Notes: generated from the letters alone by a model not told the origin. A DNA stretch of 52,431 nt from Cystobacter fuscus DSM 2262 (GCF_000335475.2 NZ_ANAH02000063.1:1-52431); one strand, 5' to 3'; numbered from the stretch's first letter, positions 17,190 through 25,407 are shown. Program-made: numbers and translations.

Positions 17190-18300
17190 GCGCCACGTGC
17201 TCGGCGGCGCTGTCCAGGCGCTGATAGGGGATGGACAGCACCGGCAGCGCGCTCGAGCTCAGCACGGCGCCGTCCCCATCCGCGCTCGGCTCGTTCTTCA
17301 AGTCGAGCCGTCCCTCCACCACCCGCACCCCGCTCGTCGAGGGATTCCCCGTGCCCACCACCACGAGCGTCTCGAAGGGAGGCGGGGGCGGCGCCTCGCG
17401 GGGCGCGAGCGACTCGTGCAGCTCCCGGTTCGCCTGGAGCATGCGCACGAGCTGCGCGCGGTAGGCCTCGTTCTCGCGCAGCGCGGGGTCCGCGAACGGG
17501 CCCCACCCGCGCGTCCACCAGCTCTCGGGCTCGAGGAGATTCCACGCCACGGGCCGGCCGCTCGCGTCCACGAAGACGTCACCGCTCGGCGTCAGCAGCT
17601 GGAACACGGAGGCGAAGGAGAAGAGGGCCTCGGGTGGCAGCAGGGCCCGGTTGCGCACCGTCTCCGTCCCCAGCAGCAGGTCATCGAAGAGGCCCGGGCC
17701 CCCCTGGAAGGGCGTGCCGATGAAGACCACGCGCTTGACCGCCGCCGCTCCCGCCCAGGGACGCCCGCTGCCCGCCGCGCCCCCGTGCAGCAGACACCGC
17801 ATCGTCACCAGTCCGCCCATGCTGTGGGCGACGATGTTCACCTCGCGCTTGCCCTGCGCCACGAGCTGCTCGATGCGCGCGCACAGCTCGTCCGCGCTCC
17901 GCCGCACGTCCTGGCGCCAGTCGTAGGAGAAGGCAACGAGGCCCGGGAAGTGCTCGCGGCCGTACTCGAGGAACGAGCCATACGCGTCCACCGAGTAGAA
18001 GGGCACGGCGATGCGGGTGACGGGGCCCGCTGGCCGCAGGGGGCCGTAGGATGGCACCGGCCGCTGTCCTGGAAATGGCAGGGCGAGCGAGCGCTCTCCC
18101 CGGGAGAGGGCCTGGCCCGCGGTAATCCAGGCCCGCTCGGGCTCGGGCGCGTCGGTGTCGAGGAAACTGCCCCGGTAGCCGGGAACGAGAATCGTGACGG
18201 TGTCTCCCGTCGGAGGAGGAACGGTGACCTGGGTGGCCGCACAGCCCGCGAGCGACAGGCCCAGCACCAGCCACGAAAGACGGAGAAGAAAACGGGTCAT
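17119..18300 (-). CDS. LCAT-like alpha/beta hydrolase lipoprotein
   Basis: The 393-residue protein has a lipoprotein signal peptide (lipobox LSLAGC) and an alpha/beta hydrolase body similar to lecithin:cholesterol acyltransferase-like enzymes. It has an N-terminal strand ILVPGYRGSFLDTD, PFYSVDAYGSFLEYGREHFPG, FSYDWRQDVR and the nucleophile elbow IVAHSMGGLVT. FIGTPFQGGPG follows, also typical of LCAT/phospholipase-like families. It probably acts on phospholipids or acyl lipids at the envelope (inference). Its C-terminal codons overlap the end of pdxA in antisense over 71 bp. I chose the ATG at 18300 because the signal peptide starts there; the longer open frame upstream is spurious. Confidence 0.87.
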   Translation of the reverse strand: MTRFLLRLSWLVLGLSLAGCAATQVTVPPPTGDTVTILVPGYRGSFLDTDAPEPERAWITAGQALSRGERSLALPFPGQRPVPSYGPLRPAGPVTRIAVPFYSVDAYGSFLEYGREHFPGLVAFSYDWRQDVRRSADELCARIEQLVAQGKREVNIVAHSMGGLVTMRCLLHGGAAGSGRPWAGAAAVKRVVFIGTPFQGGPGLFDDLLLGTETVRNRALLPPEALFSFASVFQLLTPSGDVFVDASGRPVAWNLLEPESWWTRGWGPFADPALRENEAYRAQLVRMLQANRELHESLAPREAPPPPPFETLVVVGTGNPSTSGVRVVEGRLDLKNEPSADGDGAVLSSSALPVLSIPYQRLDSAAEHVALMSDRDVLRALERFFQGERVGRP

Positions 18301-18447
18301 GGCGCAAGAGCTTCCCGGAGCCCCCAGGGCACAGCAAGGGTCTCGCCCCGACACCGAGCAGCCGAGCATGCCGTGACCCCCAGACCGCGGGCCGTTGGCT
18401 GACGGATTCGCGGAGTCATCCGCAACTTGGACACCAGGAGGCACCAC

Positions 18448-18720
18448 ATGGTGAACGACCCAATGGAGAAGCTGCACCAGCGGGAGCGGGAACAGGAGCG
18501 GCGCCGTCTGCGGGAGCAGGAGGCCAAGGATCTGGAAGTGGAAACGCGGCATGGGCCGCGTCCCCTGGAGGGCTTCGCGGGCGGGCACACCACGTGGGCG
18601 AGTCAACAGGACGATCGCGCCGCCGCGCAGGAGTACGAGCTGAATCCGGACGAGAGGGCGCCCTTCAGCATGGAGGAGCAGTTGCCCCAGGTGCCGGCTC
18701 CGGATGATGAATCCCGGTGA
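18448..18720 (+). CDS. Small charged hypothetical protein, 90 aa
   Basis: This 90-residue hydrophilic protein begins MVNDPMEKLHQREREQERRR and its N-terminal third is a likely coiled coil rich in Glu/Arg. The rest is acidic with a short aromatic segment GFAGGHTTWASQQDD and no cysteines. I chose the ATG at 18448 because AGGAGG lies seven bases upstream; a TTG 21 bases earlier is in frame but has no such site. The function is unknown. It diverges from the LCAT-like gene and precedes the metallo-beta-lactamase gene by about 110 bp, a stretch that contains a run of eight G residues. Confidence 0.6.
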   Translation: MVNDPMEKLHQREREQERRRLREQEAKDLEVETRHGPRPLEGFAGGHTTWASQQDDRAAAQEYELNPDERAPFSMEEQLPQVPAPDDESR

Positions 18721-18829
18721 CGTTCGCGCGAAGGGGCTGTGACGGACAGTATGACTGGGGGGGGCGTGACTTGAAGCGCCGTTCCGGTTCGGGGTACCCA
18801 GGAGGGGCGGTCTTCCTCCAGGCGAGCCC

Positions 18830-20791
18830 ATGCGCACTCCTCCGCGTCTCCCTTTCCGCCTCTCGCTGCTGCTCTCCCTGCTGTGTCCGCTGCTCGCCGG
18901 GGCACAGCAGTTACGGTTCACCACCCTGGACATCGGCCAGGGGGATTCGGCGGTGCTCGTCGCGCCGGGAGGCTGCGCGGTGCTGTTCGACGGAGGCCCC
19001 ACCGGCTCGGGCAACACCATCAAGGCCTACCTCAAGCAACTGGGGGTGACGCGCATCGACATGGCCTTCGTCTCGCACATGCACGCCGACCACATGGGCG
19101 GTATCGACGAGGTGGACGTGGGCACCGACGCCGTCCCCATCACCGCCGTGTACGACCATGGCGGCTCGTATGACTCGAAGACCTTCACGGACTACGACAC
19201 CCACTTCGCGGGCCGCCGCATCACGGCGCACCAGGGAGATACCTTCTCGCTCTGCGGACAGGTGACGCTCCGGGTGCTCGCGAGCAATGGCAATGGCGTC
19301 CCCCTCCCCAGCGATGAAGAGAACGCCAGGTCCGTGGTGGTGAAGGTGACCTACGGCGACTTCGACGCGCTGGTGGGCGGCGATCTCACCGCCACTCCCG
19401 ACGACATCGAATCCACCCTGCTCGAGCAGGTGGGAGAGCTCGAGCTGTACAAGGTGCATCACCACGGCTCGCGCTACTCGTCCGGCAACGCGTTCCTGGA
19501 CAAGACCGTGCCCCTAGTGTCCTTCATCTCCGTGGGTCGGGACAACACCTATGGCCATCCCACGCGCGAGTGCCTGGATCGGCTGACGGCGCACCACTCG
19601 GACATCTGGCAGACGGAGGATCCCGCCACCAACCTGGAGCGCGGCCACATCCAACTGCGCTCGCAGGATGGCACCACCTTCGTGGTGGAGCAGGGCGCGC
19701 GGAGCGTCTCGTACACCTCCCGCGGCACGCAGCCGCCGGGACCGGACACCGAGCGCCCCACTCCGCCCCGCTCCCTGGCGGGCAGCGCCGCTCCCGACTC
19801 CATCGAGCTGAGTTGGATTCCCTCCCTGGACAACGTGGGGGTGGCGGGCTACCGGGTGTACCGCAGCGTGTATGCAACCACCGGCTACCGGCTGGCCGGG
19901 ACGATGACCACGCCCGGCTTCGTGGACCTGGGCCTCGCTCCGGGCAACACGTACGTCTACCAGGTGCTGGCCTTCGATGCCGCGGGCAACTCGAGCATGC
20001 CCGCGTCCCTCACGCTGCGCACGCCCGCGCCCCGCGTCACCCTCACCAGCCCCGACGGAGGCGAGCGCTGGGTGCGCGGCTCCACCCGCACCCTCACCTG
20101 GATCGCCCTCGGCTACACCCGCGTGAACCTGGACTTCACCGCCGACAATGGCGTCACCTGGACGCGCATCGCCACCAACCTGGACGCCAGCACGGGGAGC
20201 TACGCCTGGAAGGTGCCCGACTCGCTCACGACGTGGGCACGCGTGCGCATCCGGGACGTGGACGGGAAGAGCTCCGACGTGAGCACCGGTCCCTTCTCCA
20301 TCACCGAGCCCCCTCCGCGCGTCATCTTCAATGAGATCCTCGCCAATGAGCCCGGCTCGGCCACCAGCGGCGAATTCGTGGAGTTGGTGAACACGGAGAG
20401 CACCTCCGTGGACATCAGCGGCTGGGTGCTCATGGATGCCACCGCCGTGCGGCACGTCTTCCCCGCCAACACGGTGCTCGGCGCGGGCAAGGCCATCGTG
20501 GTGTTCAGCGGCTCCGGCGGAATCCCCCCGGGCACGCCCAACGCGGTGGCCGCCTCCACGGGCACCCTCAGCCTCAACAATGGCGGAGATACGGTGACGC
20601 TGTTGACCTCCACCGCCTCGAGCGCGGAGACCGTCAACGCGTACACCTACAGCGGGACCCAGGCCTCGAAGGACGGCGTGTCGATCAACCGCGACCCCGA
20701 TGCGACGAGCACCGGGAGCTTCGTGTTCCACACGGCCCTGTCCCCGCTCGGGGCGTCACCGGGCACACGTGCGGATGGAAGCGCGTTCTGA
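18830..20791 (+). CDS. Exported ComEC-type metallo-beta-lactamase with FN3 and lamin-tail domains
   Basis: The 653-residue protein has a Sec signal peptide (MRTPPRLPFRLSLLLSLLCP, cleavage after AGA). A ComEC/Rec2-like metallo-beta-lactamase domain spans about 25-290, with LDIGQGDSAVLV, FVSHMHADHMGGIDEV, GGDLT and VHHHGSRYSSG as metal sites. A fibronectin type III domain follows (about 305-400, PPRSLAGSAAPDSIELSWIP), then a probable Ig-like linker (400-495), and a C-terminal lamin-tail domain (about 500-610, VIFNEILANEPGSATSGEFV). No ComEC membrane channel is fused, so the enzyme is secreted. Similar combinations occur in secreted nucleases or phosphodiesterases, and DNA or nucleotide degradation is an inference. 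Its stop overlaps a minus-strand terminator. Confidence 0.88.
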   Translation: MRTPPRLPFRLSLLLSLLCPLLAGAQQLRFTTLDIGQGDSAVLVAPGGCAVLFDGGPTGSGNTIKAYLKQLGVTRIDMAFVSHMHADHMGGIDEVDVGTDAVPITAVYDHGGSYDSKTFTDYDTHFAGRRITAHQGDTFSLCGQVTLRVLASNGNGVPLPSDEENARSVVVKVTYGDFDALVGGDLTATPDDIESTLLEQVGELELYKVHHHGSRYSSGNAFLDKTVPLVSFISVGRDNTYGHPTRECLDRLTAHHSDIWQTEDPATNLERGHIQLRSQDGTTFVVEQGARSVSYTSRGTQPPGPDTERPTPPRSLAGSAAPDSIELSWIPSLDNVGVAGYRVYRSVYATTGYRLAGTMTTPGFVDLGLAPGNTYVYQVLAFDAAGNSSMPASLTLRTPAPRVTLTSPDGGERWVRGSTRTLTWIALGYTRVNLDFTADNGVTWTRIATNLDASTGSYAWKVPDSLTTWARVRIRDVDGKSSDVSTGPFSITEPPPRVIFNEILANEPGSATSGEFVELVNTESTSVDISGWVLMDATAVRHVFPANTVLGAGKAIVVFSGSGGIPPGTPNAVAASTGTLSLNNGGDTVTLLTSTASSAETVNAYTYSGTQASKDGVSINRDPDATSTGSFVFHTALSPLGASPGTRADGSAF

Positions 20792-20817
20792 AAAAAGAGC
20801 GTGTCCAACACGGGCTC
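20791..20817 (-). terminator. Rho-independent terminator for the minus-strand gene at 20981
   Basis: Read on the minus strand the sequence forms a stem with outer GAG/CTC and inner CGTGT/ACACG pairs, a three-base loop and a small two-base bulge, followed by a run of six T residues. It lies about 165 bp downstream of the 165-residue hypothetical gene and overlaps the stop codon of the convergent metallo-beta-lactamase gene. Confidence 0.6.
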
Positions 20818-20980
20818 ACCCTCGCCCGCCTGACCACCATTCCCACCCATCGACCGGCACACCCTACTCGTCCATGCCGGGCACGCATCTGAAAATTAGG
20901 AACGCGCACCGGGAACACCACCCCCCGGTGTCCGCGCCCGGTGGCCCGGCGAGCGGGGAGCCAGACACCGGGCGAAAGCG

Positions 20981-21478
20981 TCAGTCCTCGAGCTGGGACT
21001 CGAACACCAGTTCGCCCCGGAGCGTGAAGACGAGGCCCGTGCCGAGCTCGCCCTCCTCGTCGTCCCGGCCCACCTCCAGCTCCTCGCGCTCCTCGTCCCA
21101 CTGGCCCATGTAGTACTCGCCGCCCGCCGCCATCCACGCCCGGCCGTCCGCGACGACCGTCTCCACGCTGTCGCCCTTGTCACTGGTGGCGCGGTGCACG
21201 GTCCACTCCACGCCATCCTCCTTGAGGTTCTCCACCACCTCGACGAGCTCCTCGTCCTGGGGCTGGGCGCCCTCCTTCGCGGGCTCCTGCTTCCACTTGC
21301 GCTCGTCCGGCTTGGGCTTCTGCGCCGTCCACGCGCGCACCAGCTCGCGCATCGCCTGCTCGGCCTTCTCCCGCTGTGCCTTCATGTTCGCGGGCAGTCC
21401 CACCTCGTCCAGCGCCATCAGCGCCGTCTCCAGTTGGATCGCCTTGAGGGCCCACTCGTTCATCGCCGTGTTCAGCAT
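20981..21478 (-). CDS. Hypothetical protein, 165 aa
   Basis: The protein starts MLNTAMNEWALKAIQLETAL and has a helical N-terminal half with a basic linker (AQKPKPDERKWKQEP). An acidic beta-rich half follows and ends VFTLRGELVFESQLED. No signal peptide or membrane segment. I use the ATG at 21478 rather than an in-frame TTG six bases upstream because GAGGAG is well spaced from the ATG. The C-terminal half looks like a small beta-sandwich measuring module, but no family is recognised. It diverges from the ABC transporter gene. Confidence 0.65.
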   Translation of the reverse strand: MLNTAMNEWALKAIQLETALMALDEVGLPANMKAQREKAEQAMRELVRAWTAQKPKPDERKWKQEPAKEGAQPQDEELVEVVENLKEDGVEWTVHRATSDKGDSVETVVADGRAWMAAGGEYYMGQWDEEREELEVGRDDEEGELGTGLVFTLRGELVFESQLED

Positions 21479-21632
21479 CGCCAATCTCCTCGGGCCCCGT
21501 GCGGCCCACCCACCCCGGGCGGGGACCTCCCGCGCCGGGCGCGGCTGCCTAGCACGTTCCCGTTTCGGGTGGCACCTCGCGTGGCGCCCGGCGCGGTTAG
21601 ACTCCGGGGCTCGTCTCCTGGGAGGACTACCC

Positions 21633-23186
21633 CTGACCCGAGCCGCGTGCTTCTACCTCCTCCTCGCCTGCCTGCCCGTGCTCGCCTGGCCGGACGCCGC
21701 CCTCGCCACGTCCCGGGGGCTCGAGGCCGTGAAGGCCCGGGGGGAGCTGCTCTGGGGCGCGGATGCCCAGGGCGGTGCCCCCTACGTCTTCCCGGACCCG
21801 AGAGATCCCAACCACCTCATCGGCTTCGAGGTGGACCTGGCCGAGGCACTCGCCGCGAAGCTGGGCGTGCGGGCGCGCCTGGTGCTCGGGCCCTGGGACA
21901 GTCTGCTGGAGCTGCTCGCGCGCGGGGACTTCGACGTGGCACTCAACGGCCTCGAGGCGACGGAGGAGAAGAAGCGCGTGTGTCTGCTCACCCGCCCGTA
22001 CTACGTCGCCGCCGAGCGGCTCACCGTGCGCCGGGGAGACCCCCGCGCGCCGCACTCCCTCGCCGAGCTGAAGGGGCTCGCGGTGGGCACGCTGCCGGGC
22101 AGTCTGGCCGAGCGCATCCTCGTGCGCGAGGGCGCCCAGGTGAAAACGTACGAGGGGGGCCAGGACGACATCTACCGGGACTTGAAGCTGGGGCGCACGG
22201 ACGGAGTGCTGCTCGATGAGCCCATCACCCAATACTACGGCGCCGTCGAGCCGGAGCTGGACGTGGTGCCGGGCGGCTTCGGCGAGGTGCGCTACGCGGC
22301 GGCGGTGCGCCTGGGAGAGGAGTCGCTGCGAGACGCGCTCGACACGGCGCTCGAGCAACTGGCACGCGAGGGCACCCTGCGTGCCCTCTACGAGCGCTGG
22401 GGCCTGTGGAACGCCGAGACGGCGGCGCTGCTGGGAGACCCGGACCCCACCCCGCGCGACATGCCCGAGCGCTACACGGCGTGGCGCGCCGCGGTGGGCA
22501 AGCTGCCGCCCTTCTGGGAGCGCGTGCGCGAGCGCTACCCGGCCACGCTCGCGCTCTTCCTGCGCGGGGCGCTGATGACGCTGGCCGTGTCGCTGATGGC
22601 CATGGCGGTGGCGATGGTGGTGGGCCTGGGGCTCGCGGTGGCGCGCGTCTTCGGACCCTGGCCCCTGCGCGCGCTCGCCCTCGTCCTCACCGAGGGGGTA
22701 CGCGGCACGCCCCTGCTCGTGCAGCTCTCGCTGGTGTACTTCGGGCTGCCCCAACTGGGCGTGCGGCTCGCGCCCCTCACCGCGGGCGTGCTCACGCTGG
22801 GGCTCAACTACGCGGCGGCCGAGGCGGAGAACTACCGGGCGGGGCTCTCCAGTGTGCCCGCGGGCCAGTACGAGGCGGCGCACGTGCTCGGCATGTCCCG
22901 CTGGCAGACGCTGCGCTACGTGGTCTTCCCCCAGGCCCTGCGCATCTCGCTGCCCCCCATGACGAATGACTTCATCGCGCTGCTCAAGGACAGCTCGCTC
23001 GTGTCCGTGGTGACACTCACCGAGCTCACGCGCACCTATCTCAACCTGGCCAACGCCACGAGAGACCATCTGGGCCTGGGACTCGTGGTCGCCCTGCTCT
23101 ACCTGCTGCTCGGACTGCCCTTCGCGCTGCTGGCGCGCCGGGTGGAGGCGCGGCTCGGTCAACACCTCGAGGGAGCCCCGCGATGA
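21633..23186 (+). CDS. Fused amino-acid ABC binding protein-permease
   Basis: The 517-residue protein joins a signal peptide and an extracytoplasmic amino-acid-binding domain (about 28-260, GFEVDLAEALAAKLGV, GDFDVALNG, LLDEPITQYY) to a polar-amino-acid permease domain (about 300-510). The permease carries the EAA loop YEAAHVLGMSRWQTLRYVV before FPQALR, so it would contact an ATPase of the HisP/GlnQ type. No ATPase gene is adjacent, unlike most such loci. The frame has no ATG, GTG or TTG near the signal peptide; CTG at 21633 with GGAGGA seven bases upstream is the best start. GTG 21678 would destroy the signal peptide. The substrate is probably a polar amino acid (inference). Confidence 0.87.
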   Translation: MTRAACFYLLLACLPVLAWPDAALATSRGLEAVKARGELLWGADAQGGAPYVFPDPRDPNHLIGFEVDLAEALAAKLGVRARLVLGPWDSLLELLARGDFDVALNGLEATEEKKRVCLLTRPYYVAAERLTVRRGDPRAPHSLAELKGLAVGTLPGSLAERILVREGAQVKTYEGGQDDIYRDLKLGRTDGVLLDEPITQYYGAVEPELDVVPGGFGEVRYAAAVRLGEESLRDALDTALEQLAREGTLRALYERWGLWNAETAALLGDPDPTPRDMPERYTAWRAAVGKLPPFWERVRERYPATLALFLRGALMTLAVSLMAMAVAMVVGLGLAVARVFGPWPLRALALVLTEGVRGTPLLVQLSLVYFGLPQLGVRLAPLTAGVLTLGLNYAAAEAENYRAGLSSVPAGQYEAAHVLGMSRWQTLRYVVFPQALRISLPPMTNDFIALLKDSSLVSVVTLTELTRTYLNLANATRDHLGLGLVVALLYLLLGLPFALLARRVEARLGQHLEGAPR

Positions 23187-23234
23187 GCCGCCGCGCGGGT
23201 GCCAGACACGCCCCCCGCGCGACCGGCGCGCGTT

Positions 23235-23576
23235 TCAGTACTCGAGCGCGGGATCGTACCGGGGTGCCAGCAACGAGGGCAGCACCAGGTCCGTCACGTC
23301 CTTGCCCCCCTGCAGGTTGGTGGCGAGACAACGCGGCGTGAGGATGAGCCCCCAGGGCAGGCCCCACCAGCCGAGCAGCAGCGACAACAGCGTGTAGCCC
23401 AGGCTCAACCCGAACGTGCCCTGCCCCGCGCGGACGAAGTACACGTCCGACGAGCGCCTCCGGGTCGTCAGGAAGAAGGACACGCAGTACTCGAACACGA
23501 CGAAGCGTCCTCCGCGCTCGAGTTCTTCCTGCACCTGTAATGTCGACAGACCGTCCATGCCAAAGATGCCAGCCAT
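23235..23576 (-). CDS. Small membrane-associated hypothetical protein
   Basis: This 113-residue protein has two hydrophobic stretches, FVVFEYCVSFFLTT and LSLGYTLLSLLLGWWGLPWGLIL, separated by a basic RRRSSD turn. That suggests two membrane segments with a short loop, and the family is not recognised. RYDPALEY ends the protein. The ATG at 23576 has no strong Shine-Dalgarno. It is convergent with the ABC transporter gene, 48 bp away. Upstream (23577-23973) lies a non-coding stretch. Confidence 0.65.
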   Translation of the reverse strand: MAGIFGMDGLSTLQVQEELERGGRFVVFEYCVSFFLTTRRRSSDVYFVRAGQGTFGLSLGYTLLSLLLGWWGLPWGLILTPRCLATNLQGGKDVTDLVLPSLLAPRYDPALEY

Positions 23577-23973
23577 TCCGCCCCCGGTACCGAAACAGCG
23601 GCCATCGCCGCGATGAAAACCGCGCCGCAGAGTACATGGATGACGTGCGACTGCACAGTCATGTCATCAAGAAATTCCTGGCCATACGGTAAGCAAAGAA
23701 TCCACCAACCCTCCGCGTGGCATGGGCAGACGAAGCGCACTCGCGGATGAAGAGCACTCCGCTCGCGGTCCGTTGCGCGGCGCTCGCGCTCCAGAATTCT
23801 CGTCCATGTGTTGTCTTCCACGAAACACGCACTCGCCCGCGAGTGGTGTTGCCGTGCATGCAACACTTTTGCCTCCAACCTCCCCGCAGGGCGAGCGAGG
23901 GGGCGACGAGCGGTCCGTGCCCCCACTGCCCGTCGGGGTGCCCCTGCTTAATGTGAGTTCTCGGGAGGCAGGA
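23577..23973. other. 397-bp intergenic stretch without a convincing gene
   Basis: No frame here has codon bias like the neighbouring genes; short open frames on both strands run through it without a good start or homology. It is visibly less GC-rich than its surroundings. Its right half holds three hairpins (about 23808-23866) described separately, and its last bases carry the Shine-Dalgarno (GGGAGG) of the PNPOx-like gene. Confidence 0.6.
23808..23870 (+). other. Adjacent hairpins upstream of the PNPOx-like gene
   Basis: Two perfect 7-bp hairpins abut with no gap: CACTCGC-CC-GCGAGTG at 23830-23845 and GTGTTGC-(7)-GCAACAC at 23846-23866, the second followed by TTTT. A third, weaker one (GTGTT/AACAC at 23808-23828) precedes them. 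GTGTTG at 23808-23813 could also pair with CAACAC at 23861-23866, giving mutually exclusive folds. This looks like a structured leader or terminator/attenuator about 105 bp upstream of the next gene. No known riboswitch class is recognised. Confidence 0.45.
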
Positions 23974-24501
23974 ATGACCACGAAAAAGACCGAGAAGAAG
24001 GACGCGGTGGCGCACCTGGCCGAGCTGATCCAGGGCATCAAGGTCGCGATGATGACGACGGTGGAGGCGGACGGGAGCATCCGCAGCCGGCCCATGTGGA
24101 CGCAGAACACGGACTTCGACGGAGAACTGTGGTTCTTCACCCATGACTCCGCCCCCAAGGTGGACGAGGTGCAAGGCGACCACCACGTCAACCTCTCCTA
24201 CGCGGACTCCAGCCGGGACCGCTATGTGTCAGTGAGCGGAGTGGCACGCCTTGTGCGCGACAAGGAGAAGATCCACAAGCTGTGGGATCCCACCCTCAAG
24301 GCCTGGTTCCCCAAGGGCGTGGACGACCCGGACATCGGCCTCTTGTGCGTCAAGGTGAACAAGGCCGAGTACTGGGACACCCCCAACAAGCGCATGGTGC
24401 AACTGGTGGGCTTCGTGAAGAGCGTCCTCACCGGCGAGACCTACCGCCCGGGTGGCCACGAGAAGCTCGACCTCGAGGATACCCAGTCGCCCATGCATTG
24501 A
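23974..24501 (+). CDS. PNPOx-like flavin/general stress protein 26 family
   Basis: The 175-residue protein matches the pyridoxamine-phosphate-oxidase-like fold of general stress protein 26. It has an N-terminal helix HLAELIQGIKVAMMTT, the strand pair IRSRPMWTQN, ELWFFTHDSAPKVDEVQ and VNLSYADSSRDRYVSVSG, then KIHKLWDPTLKAWFPKG and IGLLCVKVNKAEYWD. Members bind FMN, FAD or F420 and are linked to stress responses; the catalysed reaction is unknown. The ATG at 23974 has a strong Shine-Dalgarno (GGGAGG). It sits downstream of hairpins that may regulate it and upstream of a strong hairpin that may terminate it. Confidence 0.9.
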   Translation: MTTKKTEKKDAVAHLAELIQGIKVAMMTTVEADGSIRSRPMWTQNTDFDGELWFFTHDSAPKVDEVQGDHHVNLSYADSSRDRYVSVSGVARLVRDKEKIHKLWDPTLKAWFPKGVDDPDIGLLCVKVNKAEYWDTPNKRMVQLVGFVKSVLTGETYRPGGHEKLDLEDTQSPMH

Positions 24502-24600
24502 TGGCTGGATTGGATAATTCCAATACCGGCGGAGGATGACTGGGAAATCAATTCCTCACATCCTGAGAATCGAGAATTGGCATATGAGAGTGGACGGGTT

Positions 24601-24627
24601 CCGGACGGGGAGTCATTCCCTGTCCGG
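24601..24627 (+). terminator. Strong hairpin, candidate terminator
   Basis: Arms CCGGACGGGGA and TCCCTGTCCGG (11 bp with one G-T pair) enclose a five-base loop. It lies 100 bp after the PNPOx-like gene and 100 bp before the aminotransferase remnant. There is no clear T tract, so it could terminate transcription weakly or act as a processing or operator site. A shorter hairpin ATTGGA-TAAT-TCCAAT lies at 24509-24524. Confidence 0.45.
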
Positions 24628-24726
24628 GGCCCGTTGTCCTTTGCGCCCCCCCCTGGCGCGCCGGAGGCCGCTGGCGAGCGATAAAGCCAGACAGGAGGCC
24701 CCCCACTCCGGAGCCGAGAAACCGCC

Positions 24727-24939
24727 ATGACCCCATCCGTCGCCGAGCACTTCCCCGCGTTGCGCTCGGGCTTCAGCTACCTCGACAACGCCTCGGGGGC
24801 GCAGGTGCCCACCCACTGCATCGAGGCGCTCACCGACTTCCTCACCCGTGGCGAGGGCGTGGTGCGCGTGTCCCTGCTGCACTACAACACGCCGCGGGAC
24901 GTGGAGCGGCTGATGGCCGGCCTGGACGCCCTGCCCTGA
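24727..24939 (+). pseudogene. Class-V aminotransferase (cysteine desulfurase-like), internally deleted
   Basis: The 70-residue reading frame joins two ends of a cysteine desulfurase-like/class-V aminotransferase. Residues 1-41 (FPALRSGFSYLDNASGAQVP, then THCIEALTDFLTR) match the N-terminal segment with its conserved tyrosine/asparagine strand. Residues 46-70 (VRVSLLHYNTPRDVERL) match the extreme C-terminal strand. The roughly 330 residues between, including the PLP-binding lysine and cofactor site, are missing, so it cannot be active. The deletion is in frame, with no stop at the junction. It is most likely a remnant; a short expressed peptide cannot be excluded. Confidence 0.7.
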
Positions 24940-25005
24940 AGTCCGAGCGGCCCGAGGGCCCACCTTCCCCGTCGGGTTGGACGACCTGCCCTGGCGGGAG
25001 GGCCC

Positions 25006-25407
25006 TCAGCGCGTGAGCGCGGTGGCGATGACGTTGAGCACCTTGAGCTGGGCCGGAGTGAGGTTGCGCAGCGAGCGCGCGAGCCGCCGCAGATCCGGGG
25101 AGCGCTCCTCGCGCGAGGGCAGCGAGTCCACCCAGGCCGTCACCTCCGAGTGGCTCAGGCTCAAGAGCGTGTCGGAGGGAATCTTCAGGGCGATGCTCAA
25201 GCGTCTGAGCGTCGGGACGCTGGGCATCATGCCGCCGCGCTCGATGCGGCCGTAGACGCCCGGCGCCAGCCCCACCTTGGCGGCCGCCTCCGCCTGGGTG
25301 AGCCCCGCGCGCAGCCGGGCGGCGCGCGCCGCCGCCCCCAGGGCCAGGGCCAGCTTGTCGTCCATGCGCTGCTGCGAAGAAGGGGGCGGAATGCGTTTCG
25401 ATGCCAT
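25006..25407 (-). CDS. XRE-family helix-turn-helix regulator
   Basis: The 133-residue protein has a lambda-repressor-like HTH at about residues 24-75: AARLRAGLTQAEAAAKVGLAPGVYGRIERGG, then PSVPTLRRLSIAL. The C-terminal half is helical (SPDLRRLARSLRNLTPAQLK) and probably mediates dimerisation. The ATG at 25407 is preceded on the minus strand by ACGTC motifs (25416-25431: ACGTC-CAAAGA-GACGT) that could be an autoregulatory operator. It lies between an aminotransferase remnant and a low-complexity secreted protein. Its targets are unknown. Confidence 0.85.
   Translation of the reverse strand: MASKRIPPPSSQQRMDDKLALALGAAARAARLRAGLTQAEAAAKVGLAPGVYGRIERGGMMPSVPTLRRLSIALKIPSDTLLSLSHSEVTAWVDSLPSREERSPDLRRLARSLRNLTPAQLKVLNVIATALTR

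Noticed and set aside
18757-18764. Run of eight G residues upstream of the metallo-beta-lactamase gene
   Set aside because: Could suggest slippage or phase variation, but it is outside the coding sequence and short, and such runs are expected at this GC content.
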